DNA of 64,000 nucleotides from an uncultured Prevotellaceae bacterium (GCA_945833925.1 CAMAFX010000004.1:1-64000), one strand, 5' to 3'; shown: positions 41,916 to 50,897, numbered from the stretch's first letter. Made by a program: numbers and translations. Notes: generated by a model from the letters alone, not told the origin.

Positions 41916-43937
41916 TCAGTATTTTATTTCAAGAAAGACCTCAAAGTTGCGTCCTGCCATCGGTCGCGACAGGACTGTCACGTATTCAGTGCCAAGGATG
42001 TTGTTCAGTTGCGCCTTGAGCGAAAGGCTTGCTTTTTTCAGGCGAAAAGCCTTCTCCAGCGAAATGTCGCTCATATAGTAGGGTTTCAGTTTGCCGGTGA
42101 TGTAGCCAACCTCGTTGCTGGTTGTGGTGTAACGCTCGCTGTAGTGCACCCACTGGTAGCCAAGCGTCCACGACCTGAAGTGCAGTTTGGCATTGATGTT
42201 TGCCGACACACGTGGCACGTAGCACAGTTGCTTGCCGTAGGATGCGTCGTTCGAGTTCCTTTTCTCACCCTTGTTTATTGACGGAGTGTATGCAAAGTTT
42301 CCGGTGACATCAGCCCTCCAGTGCCTGCCCATTGCCCAATCGGCTCCGAGCATCGCCTCCACGCCGTAGTTGTGCACCTTCTTTATGTTCGACGGCTGCC
42401 AGTAGCCCTTGCTGTTGGGAGTCCACAGAATCCAGTCGGTAATGTGCGAATTGAACGCCGTGACGTTGGCGCTGACATTCCATCGCTTCCTCTTTATGGC
42501 AAATTCAATGCCTCCGTCATAGGTGAATCCATATTCGGGTTTCAGTTGAGGATTGCCTCCGGGTTTGTAGTAGAGGTCGTCGAGTGTCGGGTAGCGATAG
42601 TTGCGTGTCACGCTTGCCTTCAGAGTCAGGTTGATGGGTTTGAAGGCTACGTATTCGATGAAGAATGCCGGTATGACGGGCACAATGTCGTCCTTGTAGA
42701 TGGTTTCACGCAGCACCACGTTCATGGTGAGCGGTTCCAGTGGTCGCCATTTTGCCGAGACCGCCAGGTTTTCCTCCATCCTGCCCTGGTTGTAGTTGTC
42801 GCCGATGTGGAAGGGCGAGCGGTCCCAACTCTTTACATGATTGTAGTAGAGCGAGGCGCTGGCGCTGAGAAACCACTGCTGACTTGGTGCATAGTCGGCG
42901 TTGGCATGCACGAAGCCCGTCTGCGCATAACTGCGCGAGTTTGTTATGTCGGTGGTGAAGTCCTGCCTGTTGGTCGAGTATTCGTAGCCTATGTTCTGGT
43001 AGGCATAGCCCGCCTTCATGCCCACGTTCAGTGTGCCCTTCGTGCGGTCCCACTTCAGCAGCGCGCGTACGCTCTGCTGCTCGTGCTCGTTCGTGAAGTC
43101 GTTGTCCGTCTTGTAGTCCACGCTCAAGAACGGCAGTCCCCTCAGGCTATAGCCGTACCACAGCATAGCACCGTAGCGGTTGCCCTTGAGGTCGTTGTAG
43201 TAGACGTCCTGCATCACGTTGACGTCGTCAAAGTATCCACTCTTGTTGCGTTCGGTCGGGTGGTAACTCCTTACTATCTTGCCGGTCTCGTCTCGCTCGT
43301 CGACCTTCTTGTCGTAGTTGGTGTATTTGAAGTCGTTCTTCGAATGAGAGTATGCCACGCGCGTGCTGCTGCTCCAGTGCTCGTTGCCGTAGGTGAGACG
43401 CAGAAACTGGTCGTAGGTGCTGAACGAGCCGACGCCCTGTGTGTACTGCATCCCGAATCCCTTTTCGAAGATGGGTTTGGTGGTCAGTTCTATGGCACCG
43501 CCCAGTCCGCCGTCGGTGGTGCATACCGACGAGGCTCCGTGCAACAGTGTCGTCTCGTCCACGAAATAAGCCGGGATGTACGAGAAGTCGACGGTGCCGA
43601 GCATGGGCGAGTTTATCTTCATGCCGTTCCACATCACCTGCGTGTGGCTCGGACTCGTGCCCCTGAATTCGGCAGTGCTCTCAGTGGCCCTGCCGTAGCT
43701 TTTTATGAAGAGTGTGGAGTTCTTGCCAAGTATGTCTGCCATGGAGTAGGCAATGTTGTCGTGCAGGACGGCGGTGTCGAGCACGGTCTTCTCAATGCCG
43801 GCATCGCTCAGCCTCCTGCTGGTCGACACGTTCACCTCCTTCATCGTTGTCGCCTCCTGCGCATGTGCTGCCAGGCAGAGGCACAGTGCGATGGCACAGA
43901 CGAGCGTCCTTGTTGCTATGATGGCAGTTCTCGTCAT
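41916..43937 (-). CDS. btuB: TonB-dependent outer-membrane receptor, BtuB-like
   Basis: A 673-residue receptor when started at ATG 43937, which overlaps the upstream stop (ATGA). Longer in-frame starts would run antisense-like into the upstream gene and give no signal peptide. The signal peptide is MTRTAIIATRTLVCAIALCL up to AHAQ. The plug domain (about 30-145) includes ADILGKNSTLFIKSYG and SHTQVMWNGMKINSPMLG. A 22-strand-type barrel follows, ending GRNFEVFLEIKY with a terminal aromatic. It lacks the CarboxypepD-like N-terminal domain of SusC, as expected for a BtuB-type receptor. Confidence 0.92.
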   Translation of the reverse strand: MTRTAIIATRTLVCAIALCLCLAAHAQEATTMKEVNVSTSRRLSDAGIEKTVLDTAVLHDNIAYSMADILGKNSTLFIKSYGRATESTAEFRGTSPSHTQVMWNGMKINSPMLGTVDFSYIPAYFVDETTLLHGASSVCTTDGGLGGAIELTTKPIFEKGFGMQYTQGVGSFSTYDQFLRLTYGNEHWSSSTRVAYSHSKNDFKYTNYDKKVDERDETGKIVRSYHPTERNKSGYFDDVNVMQDVYYNDLKGNRYGAMLWYGYSLRGLPFLSVDYKTDNDFTNEHEQQSVRALLKWDRTKGTLNVGMKAGYAYQNIGYEYSTNRQDFTTDITNSRSYAQTGFVHANADYAPSQQWFLSASASLYYNHVKSWDRSPFHIGDNYNQGRMEENLAVSAKWRPLEPLTMNVVLRETIYKDDIVPVIPAFFIEYVAFKPINLTLKASVTRNYRYPTLDDLYYKPGGNPQLKPEYGFTYDGGIEFAIKRKRWNVSANVTAFNSHITDWILWTPNSKGYWQPSNIKKVHNYGVEAMLGADWAMGRHWRADVTGNFAYTPSINKGEKRNSNDASYGKQLCYVPRVSANINAKLHFRSWTLGYQWVHYSERYTTTSNEVGYITGKLKPYYMSDISLEKAFRLKKASLSLKAQLNNILGTEYVTVLSRPMAGRNFEVFLEIKY

Positions 43938-45976
43938 TTCTTGTTTTTGATGTGAGCATCCCAGATGCCGTACACCTCGGTCGATATCTCGCCCAGGTTT
44001 GGAGTCCAGCCTGTCTGTCCGGTCTGCACCTTCACAAAGTCGATGTGGTCGAGGTCGGCAGGCTTGCCCTCGCTTGTCACCGCGTTGCTTATCTTGTAGT
44101 ATCCTAAACTCTGCTGACTGTTGAAGGTTGGGTTGCGGAAATAGTCGGACCCGTTGTTGTCGGCATATCCCCAGTCGAAGGGAGGCATCTGCGACATGTT
44201 TGTCTCCTCGTCGTAGGTGTGTGTGTCCTTTAGTCGCGAACCGTAGTACGTGTGGCATTCCCTTCCCTCCGAGTCAGTCTCCGTGGGAATCCAGTCCTGC
44301 CAGTAGAAGGCGTGCGAATTCCAGTACTCCATGTGTGGAATGATGCCCGAACCACCCTGGTTGTCCGTCCACTCGATGTCCTGTCCGGGCACGGTGGGCT
44401 TGTAGTAGGTGATGGCATAGCCGAGGGTTTCGTTCTCGGTGCCGTATTCGCTGCCTGCCAGTTCGTACCAGGTGTCGTCGGGCAGTCCGTTGCCGTTGTC
44501 GTCGCGGCTTACCCAGATGATGCCCGGTTCGCTCTGGTAACTGTAAGGGTTGCCCTTGATGGCAATGTCGTAGTCGCCGTTGCTGTTCTGCACCTGATGG
44601 TCGAAGCCCGCCACCACGTAGCCGCCCTGTCCGCCCAGACTCACCGACCAGGTCTTCTGCCAGTTGCTCAGAACAGCCTCGCAAGCCTCCTGCATCGTTG
44701 CCCCGTCGTGTATGAAGTCGCCCGTTATGCGGTAGCCGTTGACCAGAAGTCCGGGTGCCGGCATGAACTCGTAAACCTTGTTCACGAGCGACTGCACTCC
44801 GTCATCCTCGCCGTCATCGTCCGGGTCTCCACCCTCGCTTATTTCGGTCTTGCCGCTCGTGAAGGCGAAGCCGTTGGGGTTGATTCCCACTCTGAACTGG
44901 TCGGTCAGTGTTCCGTCCTTGGCATAGCGGTACACCACGCCGCTCTGTGCATAGTCCACGGCATCGGCAACGTATATCTCGCCCGACTTGGGTTCCACAC
45001 TTATTCCGTAGAGTTTGTGCTTCTTGCCGTAGGTGTCGGCAGGTGCCTCTATGAATGGTGTGGCGGGCACGGTCTCGTCGTTGACCGACATTCGGTAGAT
45101 GTCATTATTTATAAAATAGAGCATGTTGCCTTCTGCGTTGACGGCAAGCTGCACGGCAGCCTCGTCGGTTGGCAGAGTGATGTCGAGTTCCACCTTCTGG
45201 CTGGCTGCGTCGATGCGGTAGAGATGGGGCGCGTTCTCGCCGTAGGAGTCGGTGCCAGTGTCGTAGCCTCCGTCCGTAATTACCCACACCTTGCCGTTGC
45301 AGTCTGCCTTGATGCTCTTGGGCTGCATGCTCGAGAGTTCAATCTCGTTCACCATCTCGTCGGTCTCGCTGTCGACGACCAGCACCTTGTTGCTGTAACT
45401 CCAGCAGGTCACGAATACATACTTGCCACACTTTGCCATCTGCTCGGTAGAGGCGTACATGCCCACGTTGGGCTGTTTGGTGTGTATGCTGCCACTGCAG
45501 GCGAATGTCTTTGGGTTGAAGATGGTAATATAGGGGGAGTAGAGATCGGTGATGTATGCCTTCTCGTCGGAGATGACCTGCACGTATCGCGGATTTATCA
45601 TGTGCTCGGTCTGCGACGATGTCAGCTGACCAACAACGCGGAAGGTTGCCACGTCGATGCCCCACACCACGCCGCTGTTTTCCACTGCCACATAGGCCAC
45701 CCCATTGTGTATGGTGATGGACTGGCCCGTGTCGCCCAGTCGCCGGTCGTTGGCTCTTTGGAAGACTCCGTTCTCTACGCTCTTTGTCACGGCATTGTAG
45801 TATGCCAGGGTGCTGTTGCCCGAGTTGAAGTTTCCCTCGCACAGCACCAGGACACCGCTCTCCTTCGAAGCGTCGAACACCTCTTCAGGGGCAGTCTCTA
45901 AATCAGAACATGCTGCCAGCAACGCGGAGATTGCCAGCAGCATGTATTTATTGTATCTTTTGATTGTATTAATCAT
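43934..45976 (-). CDS. BtuG-like beta-propeller lipoprotein with C-terminal extension
   Basis: A 680-residue lipoprotein with lipobox LLAAC (Cys23) then SDLE, an acidic start favouring the cell surface. Residues about 35-400 resemble DUF5074/YncE-like seven-bladed propellers (GVLVLCEGNFNSGNSTLAYY, repeated blades). This is the architecture of BtuG, which binds cobalamin at the surface and caps BtuB in Bacteroides. Residues about 410-680 form a second domain (GGYVVAGFDHQVQNSNGDYD, DWGYADNNGSDYF) not needed for a propeller. Cobalamin capture is inferred from the riboswitch and the coupled BtuB. Confidence 0.85.
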   Translation of the reverse strand: MINTIKRYNKYMLLAISALLAACSDLETAPEEVFDASKESGVLVLCEGNFNSGNSTLAYYNAVTKSVENGVFQRANDRRLGDTGQSITIHNGVAYVAVENSGVVWGIDVATFRVVGQLTSSQTEHMINPRYVQVISDEKAYITDLYSPYITIFNPKTFACSGSIHTKQPNVGMYASTEQMAKCGKYVFVTCWSYSNKVLVVDSETDEMVNEIELSSMQPKSIKADCNGKVWVITDGGYDTGTDSYGENAPHLYRIDAASQKVELDITLPTDEAAVQLAVNAEGNMLYFINNDIYRMSVNDETVPATPFIEAPADTYGKKHKLYGISVEPKSGEIYVADAVDYAQSGVVYRYAKDGTLTDQFRVGINPNGFAFTSGKTEISEGGDPDDDGEDDGVQSLVNKVYEFMPAPGLLVNGYRITGDFIHDGATMQEACEAVLSNWQKTWSVSLGGQGGYVVAGFDHQVQNSNGDYDIAIKGNPYSYQSEPGIIWVSRDDNGNGLPDDTWYELAGSEYGTENETLGYAITYYKPTVPGQDIEWTDNQGGSGIIPHMEYWNSHAFYWQDWIPTETDSEGRECHTYYGSRLKDTHTYDEETNMSQMPPFDWGYADNNGSDYFRNPTFNSQQSLGYYKISNAVTSEGKPADLDHIDFVKVQTGQTGWTPNLGEISTEVYGIWDAHIKNKK

Positions 45977-45984
45977 GTCGGAGG

Positions 45985-46707
45985 TCAGAGTTCAACAACG
46001 ACGTTGTCGAATGCAAAGTATGCAGGAGACTTAACTATATCTTCGCTGTTGTCGCTGCCCTTCATGGTGAATGTGATGCTCTTTACTGCACCCAGGCTTG
46101 AGAAGTCCACGTGCTTCCAGGTTGTCTGGATGTTACCGTCGCGTGCAAGGTCGAACTCAAGCGTCTTCTCGTTGTCAGCAGTTGCGACAACAGTCAGGTA
46201 GTCGCCCTTTTCTGTCAGTGCGCTGGCATAGCCGTCGCCATAGCTGATAGAACCGAGTACGTAGTTTGTTGGGATTACGTCCATTGACTGGATGACATGA
46301 GCCTTGCCGTCAGCAAAGGTGAGGTGAGCCTCGCAGTAAGCCACAGCGAAGTTATTGCTGCCGTTGCTTACAGGTACGGTCAACTGATAATTAGAACCAG
46401 TGTGCGCCTTGAAGTCTGCGTCAACGTAGTTGCTGATGGCAATACCGCCACCCCAGAACATACCGTCGCCCCATGCGTTGGTCAGCTTGGAAGCGAGCTT
46501 TGTAGTCTCGTCCTCCCATCTGTACGAACCGTCGCCGTAGAGCAGCGAACCATACATCTGCTTGTCATCGATGAGCTTGTTCCAATAGTCACCCTCGAAA
46601 CTGACGGTTGCAGTAAGCACACCGTTGTTGTCATCATCGTCGTCATCACAAGATGTGAATGCAAATCCTGCGCAAAGCGCCATTGCAAGGAAAAAATACT
46701 TTTTCAT
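45985..46707 (-). CDS. DUF4465 surface lipoprotein
   Basis: A 240-residue lipoprotein. Signal peptide with lipobox FTSC (Cys20), followed at once by six Asp, a strong surface-export signal in Bacteroidetes. The mature part fits DUF4465: FEGDYWNKLIDDKQMYGSLL, WEDETTKLASKLTNAWGDGM, FWGGGIAISNYVD and a C-terminal FAFDNVVVEL, giving a jelly-roll-like sandwich. It is the first gene after the cobalamin riboswitch, 8 bases before the BtuG-like gene, so it may be an accessory cobalamin-binding protein. That role is inference. Confidence 0.85.
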   Translation of the reverse strand: MKKYFFLAMALCAGFAFTSCDDDDDDNNGVLTATVSFEGDYWNKLIDDKQMYGSLLYGDGSYRWEDETTKLASKLTNAWGDGMFWGGGIAISNYVDADFKAHTGSNYQLTVPVSNGSNNFAVAYCEAHLTFADGKAHVIQSMDVIPTNYVLGSISYGDGYASALTEKGDYLTVVATADNEKTLEFDLARDGNIQTTWKHVDFSSLGAVKSITFTMKGSDNSEDIVKSPAYFAFDNVVVEL

Positions 46708-46799
46708 TTTTTTTGTTGATATTTGTAAGTTAATAAAACACGTTCTCCTCGGTTCGTGAATATTCTTCCCGCTGTGCCGTTGGCGGCATGGGGGATGAG

Positions 46800-47005
46800 G
46801 GTTTTCGGTAGGTCTTCTGACTTGTTTCGTACCTTTGCAACGTCTTCCCAGTATTCTCTTCCGTGCCTCACTCAGTGTGTGGCGCCGTCCTTTGACGCCC
46901 TGAGCGGAACTTCCGATTTCCCAGTGACCAATTGTTGCAGGCCATTCATTAAACTTACAGCTGCGGGACAGTTCGGGACTTTCACCCGATTCCCTTATCC
47001 GTAAA
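46800..47005 (-). ncRNA. Cobalamin (B12) riboswitch
   Basis: Read on the minus strand, the segment shows the conserved B12-element blocks in order: GGGAATCGGGTGAAAGTCCC with GAACTGTCCCGCAGCTGTAA (plus about 46953-47003), a GGTCACTGGGAAATCGG block, GCCACACACTGAGTGAGGCA, ACTGGGAAGACGTTGC, and the closing AAGTCAGAAGACCTACC (about 46806-46822). It lies about 95 bases upstream of the DUF4465 gene and just after a TAACTTTG promoter box. It should repress the seven-gene operon when cobalamin is abundant. I see no obvious T-tailed terminator, so translational control is more likely. Confidence 0.95.
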
Positions 47006-47011
47006 CCGTCG

Positions 47012-47019
47012 CAAAGTTA
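47012..47019 (-). promoter_or_regulatory. Promoter box of the cobalamin operon
   Basis: The minus strand reads TAACTTTG, an exact TAnnTTTG match placed so that the transcript begins at the 5' edge of the riboswitch. Confidence 0.65.
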
Positions 47020-47093
47020 CAAAGAATTTAAAAATTAGAAATCCTTTCCGATAAAAATTTTTTGTTTTAGTTCATGTTTTCACATATTATGTG

Positions 47094-47101
47094 TACTTTT
47101 G
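47094..47101 (+). promoter_or_regulatory. Promoter box of the HAD phosphatase gene
   Basis: TACTTTTG matches TAnnTTTG, 22 bases upstream of the ATG at 47124. It is divergent from the riboswitch promoter. Confidence 0.55.
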
Positions 47102-47123
47102 CCGAACTAAAACGAACGGAAAA

Positions 47124-47768
47124 ATGAAATACAAGGCTATAGTATTCGACTTGGACGGAACTCTCACTGATACGCTCTTCGACCTTAAGGAGAGCACGAA
47201 CTTCGCATTGAGACACATGGGATGGGCAGAGCGAACGCTTGACGAGGTGCGTCAGTTTGTGGGCAACGGTGTGCGCCGACTCATGGAGCAGGCAGTACCC
47301 GCCGGTGTTTCGGAGGATGACTTTGACGAGTGCTTCCGTGTCTTCCAGGAGCACTACGTGGTGCACTGTCAGGACCACACCGCCCTCTATCCCGGTATCG
47401 GAGACCTGCTGCGCGAACTCAAGGCAAGGGGCTACAAGATGGCTATCGTCAGTAACAAACTTCAGGCTGGGGTGGACGAACTCTACCACACGTTCTTCGA
47501 TGGTCTGATAGATGTTGCCATAGGCGAGCACGAGGCATTGCGTCGCAAGCCAAGTCCCGACATGGTCTATAAGGCGCTCGACATACTCGGGGTGAACACC
47601 GAGGATGCCATATATGTGGGCGACTCGGAGGTCGATATGGCAACGGCGCGCAATGCCGGACTGCCGTGCATCTCCGTCCTCTGGGGATTCCGCGACCGAG
47701 ACTATCTCAAGGAGATTGGTGCGTTTCAGATGATAGAGACTCCGTCCGAAATCCTTGACCTTGTTTAA
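47124..47768 (+). CDS. HAD-family hydrolase, phosphoglycolate phosphatase-like
   Basis: A 214-residue haloacid dehalogenase phosphatase. Motif I is VFDLDGTLTDTLFDL, motif II is IVSNKLQAG, motif III is the Lys in RRKPSPDMVYKAL, and motif IV is YVGDSEVDMATARNAG. A helical cap lies between motifs I and II. The layout matches phosphoglycolate phosphatase and beta-phosphoglucomutase relatives; the substrate is not fixed by sequence. I use ATG 47124 (MKYKAIVFDLDG); the ATG at 47091 lies before the promoter box. It lies 18 bases upstream of the symporter gene. Confidence 0.9.
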   Translation: MKYKAIVFDLDGTLTDTLFDLKESTNFALRHMGWAERTLDEVRQFVGNGVRRLMEQAVPAGVSEDDFDECFRVFQEHYVVHCQDHTALYPGIGDLLRELKARGYKMAIVSNKLQAGVDELYHTFFDGLIDVAIGEHEALRRKPSPDMVYKALDILGVNTEDAIYVGDSEVDMATARNAGLPCISVLWGFRDRDYLKEIGAFQMIETPSEILDLV

Positions 47769-47786
47769 TAATACCGACAGAAACCC

Positions 47787-49205
47787 ATGGAAACCATACA
47801 GGCAGTCTCCGACTTTCTCTGGTCGTACATCATCATGGCGTTACTTATCGGTTGCGCAGTCCTCTTCACCGTCATGCTGCGTGGAGTGCAGTTCCTCAAG
47901 GTGGGAGAGATGGCGCGCCTGCTCTTATCTTCGGGCAAAAAGGTTGAAGAGAGCCAGAGCAACGGCAAACTGAGCATCAACTCCTTCCAGGCATTTGCCG
48001 TCAGTCTGTCAAGCCGTGTGGGTACGGGCAATCTGGCTGGTGTGGCAAGCGCCATCTGCATCGGCGGTCCCGGTGCGGTGTTCTGGATGTGGGTCATGGC
48101 TCTCTTTGGCGCAGCCACCTCGTTTTTCGAGGCGACACTGGCACAACTCTTCAAACGAAAGGGCGAGGACGCCTTCTACGGCGGACCAGCCTATTACATA
48201 CAGCACGGTCTGCACAAGCGATGGTTGGGCGTGGTGTTTGCCGTCTGCATCATCTACGGTTTCGGTCTTGCCAACCAGATAACTCAGAGCAATACGCTGT
48301 GCGATGCCGTCAGCACGGCTTACTTCAGTGCATTCGGTGTCGACGAGTTGCCTCCAATCTCCGTGGGCATTGCCCTGATGCTGCTCACCTACGGCATCAT
48401 CTTCGGAGGTATCCAGCGCATTTCCAAGTTCGCGTCTATGGTGGTGCCGTTCATGGCAGTCGGCTATCTTGTGCTGGCTTTGTATATCCTTATTATAAAT
48501 ATAGGCGAGGTGCCTCATATGTTACGTCTTATTGTCGACAGTGCCTTTGGAGTGCACCAGGCTGCAGGAGGCATGGTCGGGGTGGCTGTCATGCAGGGTG
48601 TCAAGCGTGGCCTCTTCAGCAATGAGGCAGGCGAGGGCAGTGCCCCCAATGCGGCTGCCACGGCAAGCATTTCGCATCCCGTAAAGCAGGGACTTATGCA
48701 GAGCCTTGGCGTCTTTGTCGATACGCTCGTCATCTGCACCTGCACTGCTTTCGTCGTCATCCTTTCGGGTGTGTACGACAATGGTCAGGACGGCATCGTG
48801 CTTACCGGCACTGCCATGGAACATCATCTCGGCTTGTTCGGTCGCTGGTTCCTCACGGCAGCCATACTGCTCTTTGCCTACAGCACCATCATCGCCAACT
48901 ACTTCTATGGCGAGACAAACATACGCTTCATAACACAGAAGGATTGGGCGGTACAGATGTTCCGAGTGCTGTCGGGTTTCACTGTGTTCGCCGGTGGCTT
49001 CATGTCGCTCCAGCAGTCGTGGTGCTTCGTTGACCTGGGCATGGCGCTGATGACGTTCGTCAATCTTATCTCGATACTGTTCCTCAGCAAGTGGGTGGTG
49101 CGCCTGTACAAGGACTATTTCGATCAGCGCAAGAAGGGGCTTGACCCAGAGTTCCACCGTTCGCAGTTCCCCGAGATAGAAAAAGACATAGAGTGTTGGG
49201 AATAA
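47787..49205 (+). CDS. Alanine/glycine:cation symporter (AGCS family)
   Basis: A 472-residue sodium-coupled amino-acid carrier with about 10-11 membrane segments. FQAFAVSLSSRVGTGNLAGVASAI is the AGCS signature with the substrate/sodium GTGN motif, and GVKRGLFSNEAGEGSAPNAAATA is the second hallmark. It imports alanine or glycine with sodium or proton. It is probably cotranscribed with the HAD gene and ends at a terminator shared with the convergent gdhA. Confidence 0.94.
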   Translation: METIQAVSDFLWSYIIMALLIGCAVLFTVMLRGVQFLKVGEMARLLLSSGKKVEESQSNGKLSINSFQAFAVSLSSRVGTGNLAGVASAICIGGPGAVFWMWVMALFGAATSFFEATLAQLFKRKGEDAFYGGPAYYIQHGLHKRWLGVVFAVCIIYGFGLANQITQSNTLCDAVSTAYFSAFGVDELPPISVGIALMLLTYGIIFGGIQRISKFASMVVPFMAVGYLVLALYILIINIGEVPHMLRLIVDSAFGVHQAAGGMVGVAVMQGVKRGLFSNEAGEGSAPNAAATASISHPVKQGLMQSLGVFVDTLVICTCTAFVVILSGVYDNGQDGIVLTGTAMEHHLGLFGRWFLTAAILLFAYSTIIANYFYGETNIRFITQKDWAVQMFRVLSGFTVFAGGFMSLQQSWCFVDLGMALMTFVNLISILFLSKWVVRLYKDYFDQRKKGLDPEFHRSQFPEIEKDIECWE

Positions 49206-49290
49206 CGACACAATCCATCTTTTCACCCTTTCACGCAGCCTCCCAGCCCCAACAACGCCCCATCACTTCCAGGAAGATCGAAGCAAAAAA

Positions 49291-49316
49291 AAATAGGGAG
49301 CCATGCGACTCCCTAT
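49291..49316. terminator. Bidirectional terminator between the symporter and gdhA
   Basis: TAGGGAG (49294-49300) and CTCCCTA (49309-49315) with an A-run before and A/T-rich sequence after, between convergent genes. Confidence 0.8.
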
Positions 49317-49339
49317 AAATATACTATGTAGGACGTGTA

Positions 49340-50677
49340 TTAAACGATGCCCTGTGCCATCATAGCCTTAGCAACCTTCATGAAGCCTGCAACGTTAGCA
49401 CCCTTCACGTAGTTTACATAACCATCAGGCTCTGTACCGTACTTCACGCAGTTCTCGTGGATGTTCTCCATGATCCAGAGAAGCTTAGCGTCAACCTCCT
49501 CAGCGCTCCATGAGAGACGCTCTGAGTTCTGTGACATCTCGAGGCCTGATACAGAAACACCACCAGCGTTGCTTGCCTTACCTGGAGAGTAGAGAATCTT
49601 AGCCTCCTGGAATACGCGGATAGCGCCTGGTGTGCTTGGCATGTTGGCACCCTCGGCAACAGCGATACAGCCGTTTGCCACAAGTGTCTTAGCCTGCTCC
49701 TCGTTCAACTCGTTCTGAGTAGCGCAAGGAAGTGCGATGTCTGCCTTCTCGCCCCATGGCTTAGCTCCCTCAACATACTTGGCGTTAGGATACTGCTCTG
49801 CGTACTCGCGGATACGTCCACGGTAAACGTTCTTGAGCTCCATGATGTAGTCGAGCTTAGCGCGATCGATACCATCTGGGTCGTAGATGTAACCGTCAGA
49901 GTCGCTCATGGTCATAACTGTACCGCCGAGCTGAAGAACCTTCTCTGCAGCGTACTGAGCAACGTTACCAGCACCACTGATGAGTACCTTCTTGCCCTCG
50001 ATGCTGTCACCCTTAGTCTTCAGCATAGCGCGGAGGAAGTATACTGTACCGTAACCTGTAGCCTCAGGACGGATGAGTGAACCACCAAACTCGAGACCCT
50101 TGCCTGTCAATACACCGCTGTACTCGCGTGTGAGCTTCTTGTACATACCGAACATGAAACCAACCTCGCGACCACCAACGCCGATGTCACCAGCAGGTAC
50201 GTCTACGTCTGGACCGATGTGACGAGTCAACTCGAGCATGAACGCCTGGCAGAAACGCATAACCTCAGCGTTGCTCTTACCGCGTGGGCTGAAGTCTGAA
50301 CCACCCTTGCCACCACCCATTGGGAGGGTTGTGAGTGAGTTCTTGAATGTCTGCTCGAATGCGAGGAACTTAAGAATACCGAGGTTTACACTGCGGTGGA
50401 AACGGATACCGCCCTTGTAAGGACCGATAGCGTTGTTGTGCTGGATGCGGTAACCCATATTGGTCTGGATGTTACCGTTGTCGTCCATCCATGTTACACG
50501 GAACTGATAAATGCGATCGGGAATACAGAGACGCTCAATCAAATTTACCTTTTCAAACTCGGGGTGCTTGTTGTACTCCTCCTCGATGGTTGAGAGTACC
50601 TCTTCTACAGCCTGATGATACTCAGGCTCACCTGGAAAGCGTCTTTTCAGATCTTCCAATACCTTTTTTGCTTCCAT
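49340..50677 (-). CDS. gdhA: Glutamate dehydrogenase, hexameric NAD(P)-type
   Basis: A 445-residue dehydrogenase (family about 445-450) making glutamate from 2-oxoglutarate and ammonia. KNSLTTLPMGGGKGGSDFSP carries the catalytic lysines, DVPAGDIGVGGREVGFMFG follows, and VLISGAGNVAQYAAEKVLQL is the nucleotide-binding Rossmann motif. Its codon choice looks biased toward a narrow set, consistent with high expression. It is monocistronic, between a terminator and a 220-base upstream region with a large inverted repeat. Confidence 0.96.
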   Translation of the reverse strand: MEAKKVLEDLKRRFPGEPEYHQAVEEVLSTIEEEYNKHPEFEKVNLIERLCIPDRIYQFRVTWMDDNGNIQTNMGYRIQHNNAIGPYKGGIRFHRSVNLGILKFLAFEQTFKNSLTTLPMGGGKGGSDFSPRGKSNAEVMRFCQAFMLELTRHIGPDVDVPAGDIGVGGREVGFMFGMYKKLTREYSGVLTGKGLEFGGSLIRPEATGYGTVYFLRAMLKTKGDSIEGKKVLISGAGNVAQYAAEKVLQLGGTVMTMSDSDGYIYDPDGIDRAKLDYIMELKNVYRGRIREYAEQYPNAKYVEGAKPWGEKADIALPCATQNELNEEQAKTLVANGCIAVAEGANMPSTPGAIRVFQEAKILYSPGKASNAGGVSVSGLEMSQNSERLSWSAEEVDAKLLWIMENIHENCVKYGTEPDGYVNYVKGANVAGFMKVAKAMMAQGIV

Positions 50678-50800
50678 AAATGAATTCTTTGTTAGTTATG
50701 AATAAAGTGATAAAGGGTTTCCCTTGCTGGTTGTTGTCGTGCCCGCTTGTGTGCAGGTTGGTGTGGCACCGGATGCGGGACCGCCCGTGTTAGGAACAAA

Positions 50801-50859
50801 AATGAACAAAAACAAACTTTGCCGTTCGTGAGTCGGGGTTGGTTTAGTTTTTGTTCATT
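50801..50859. promoter_or_regulatory. Inverted repeat upstream of gdhA
   Basis: AATGAACAAAAAC (50801-50813) and GTTTTTGTTCATT (50847-50859) are a perfect 13-bp inverted repeat with a 33-base spacer. Flanks extend the symmetry imperfectly to about 25 bases (GGAACA and TGTTAC outside). It lies 124-182 bases upstream of the gdhA ATG and 39 bases past the pheS stop. It could be a pheS terminator with a long loop or paired operator half-sites for gdhA. Confidence 0.55.
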
Positions 50860-50897
50860 CTGTTACATGTTGTTTTGCCAAGTTTTATGCTACTTGG

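Noticed and set aside
43938..44258. 107-residue N-terminal extension of the BtuB-like receptor
   Set aside because: It overlaps the upstream coding region and lacks a signal peptide; ATG 43937 gives a standard signal peptide and a typical ATGA overlap.
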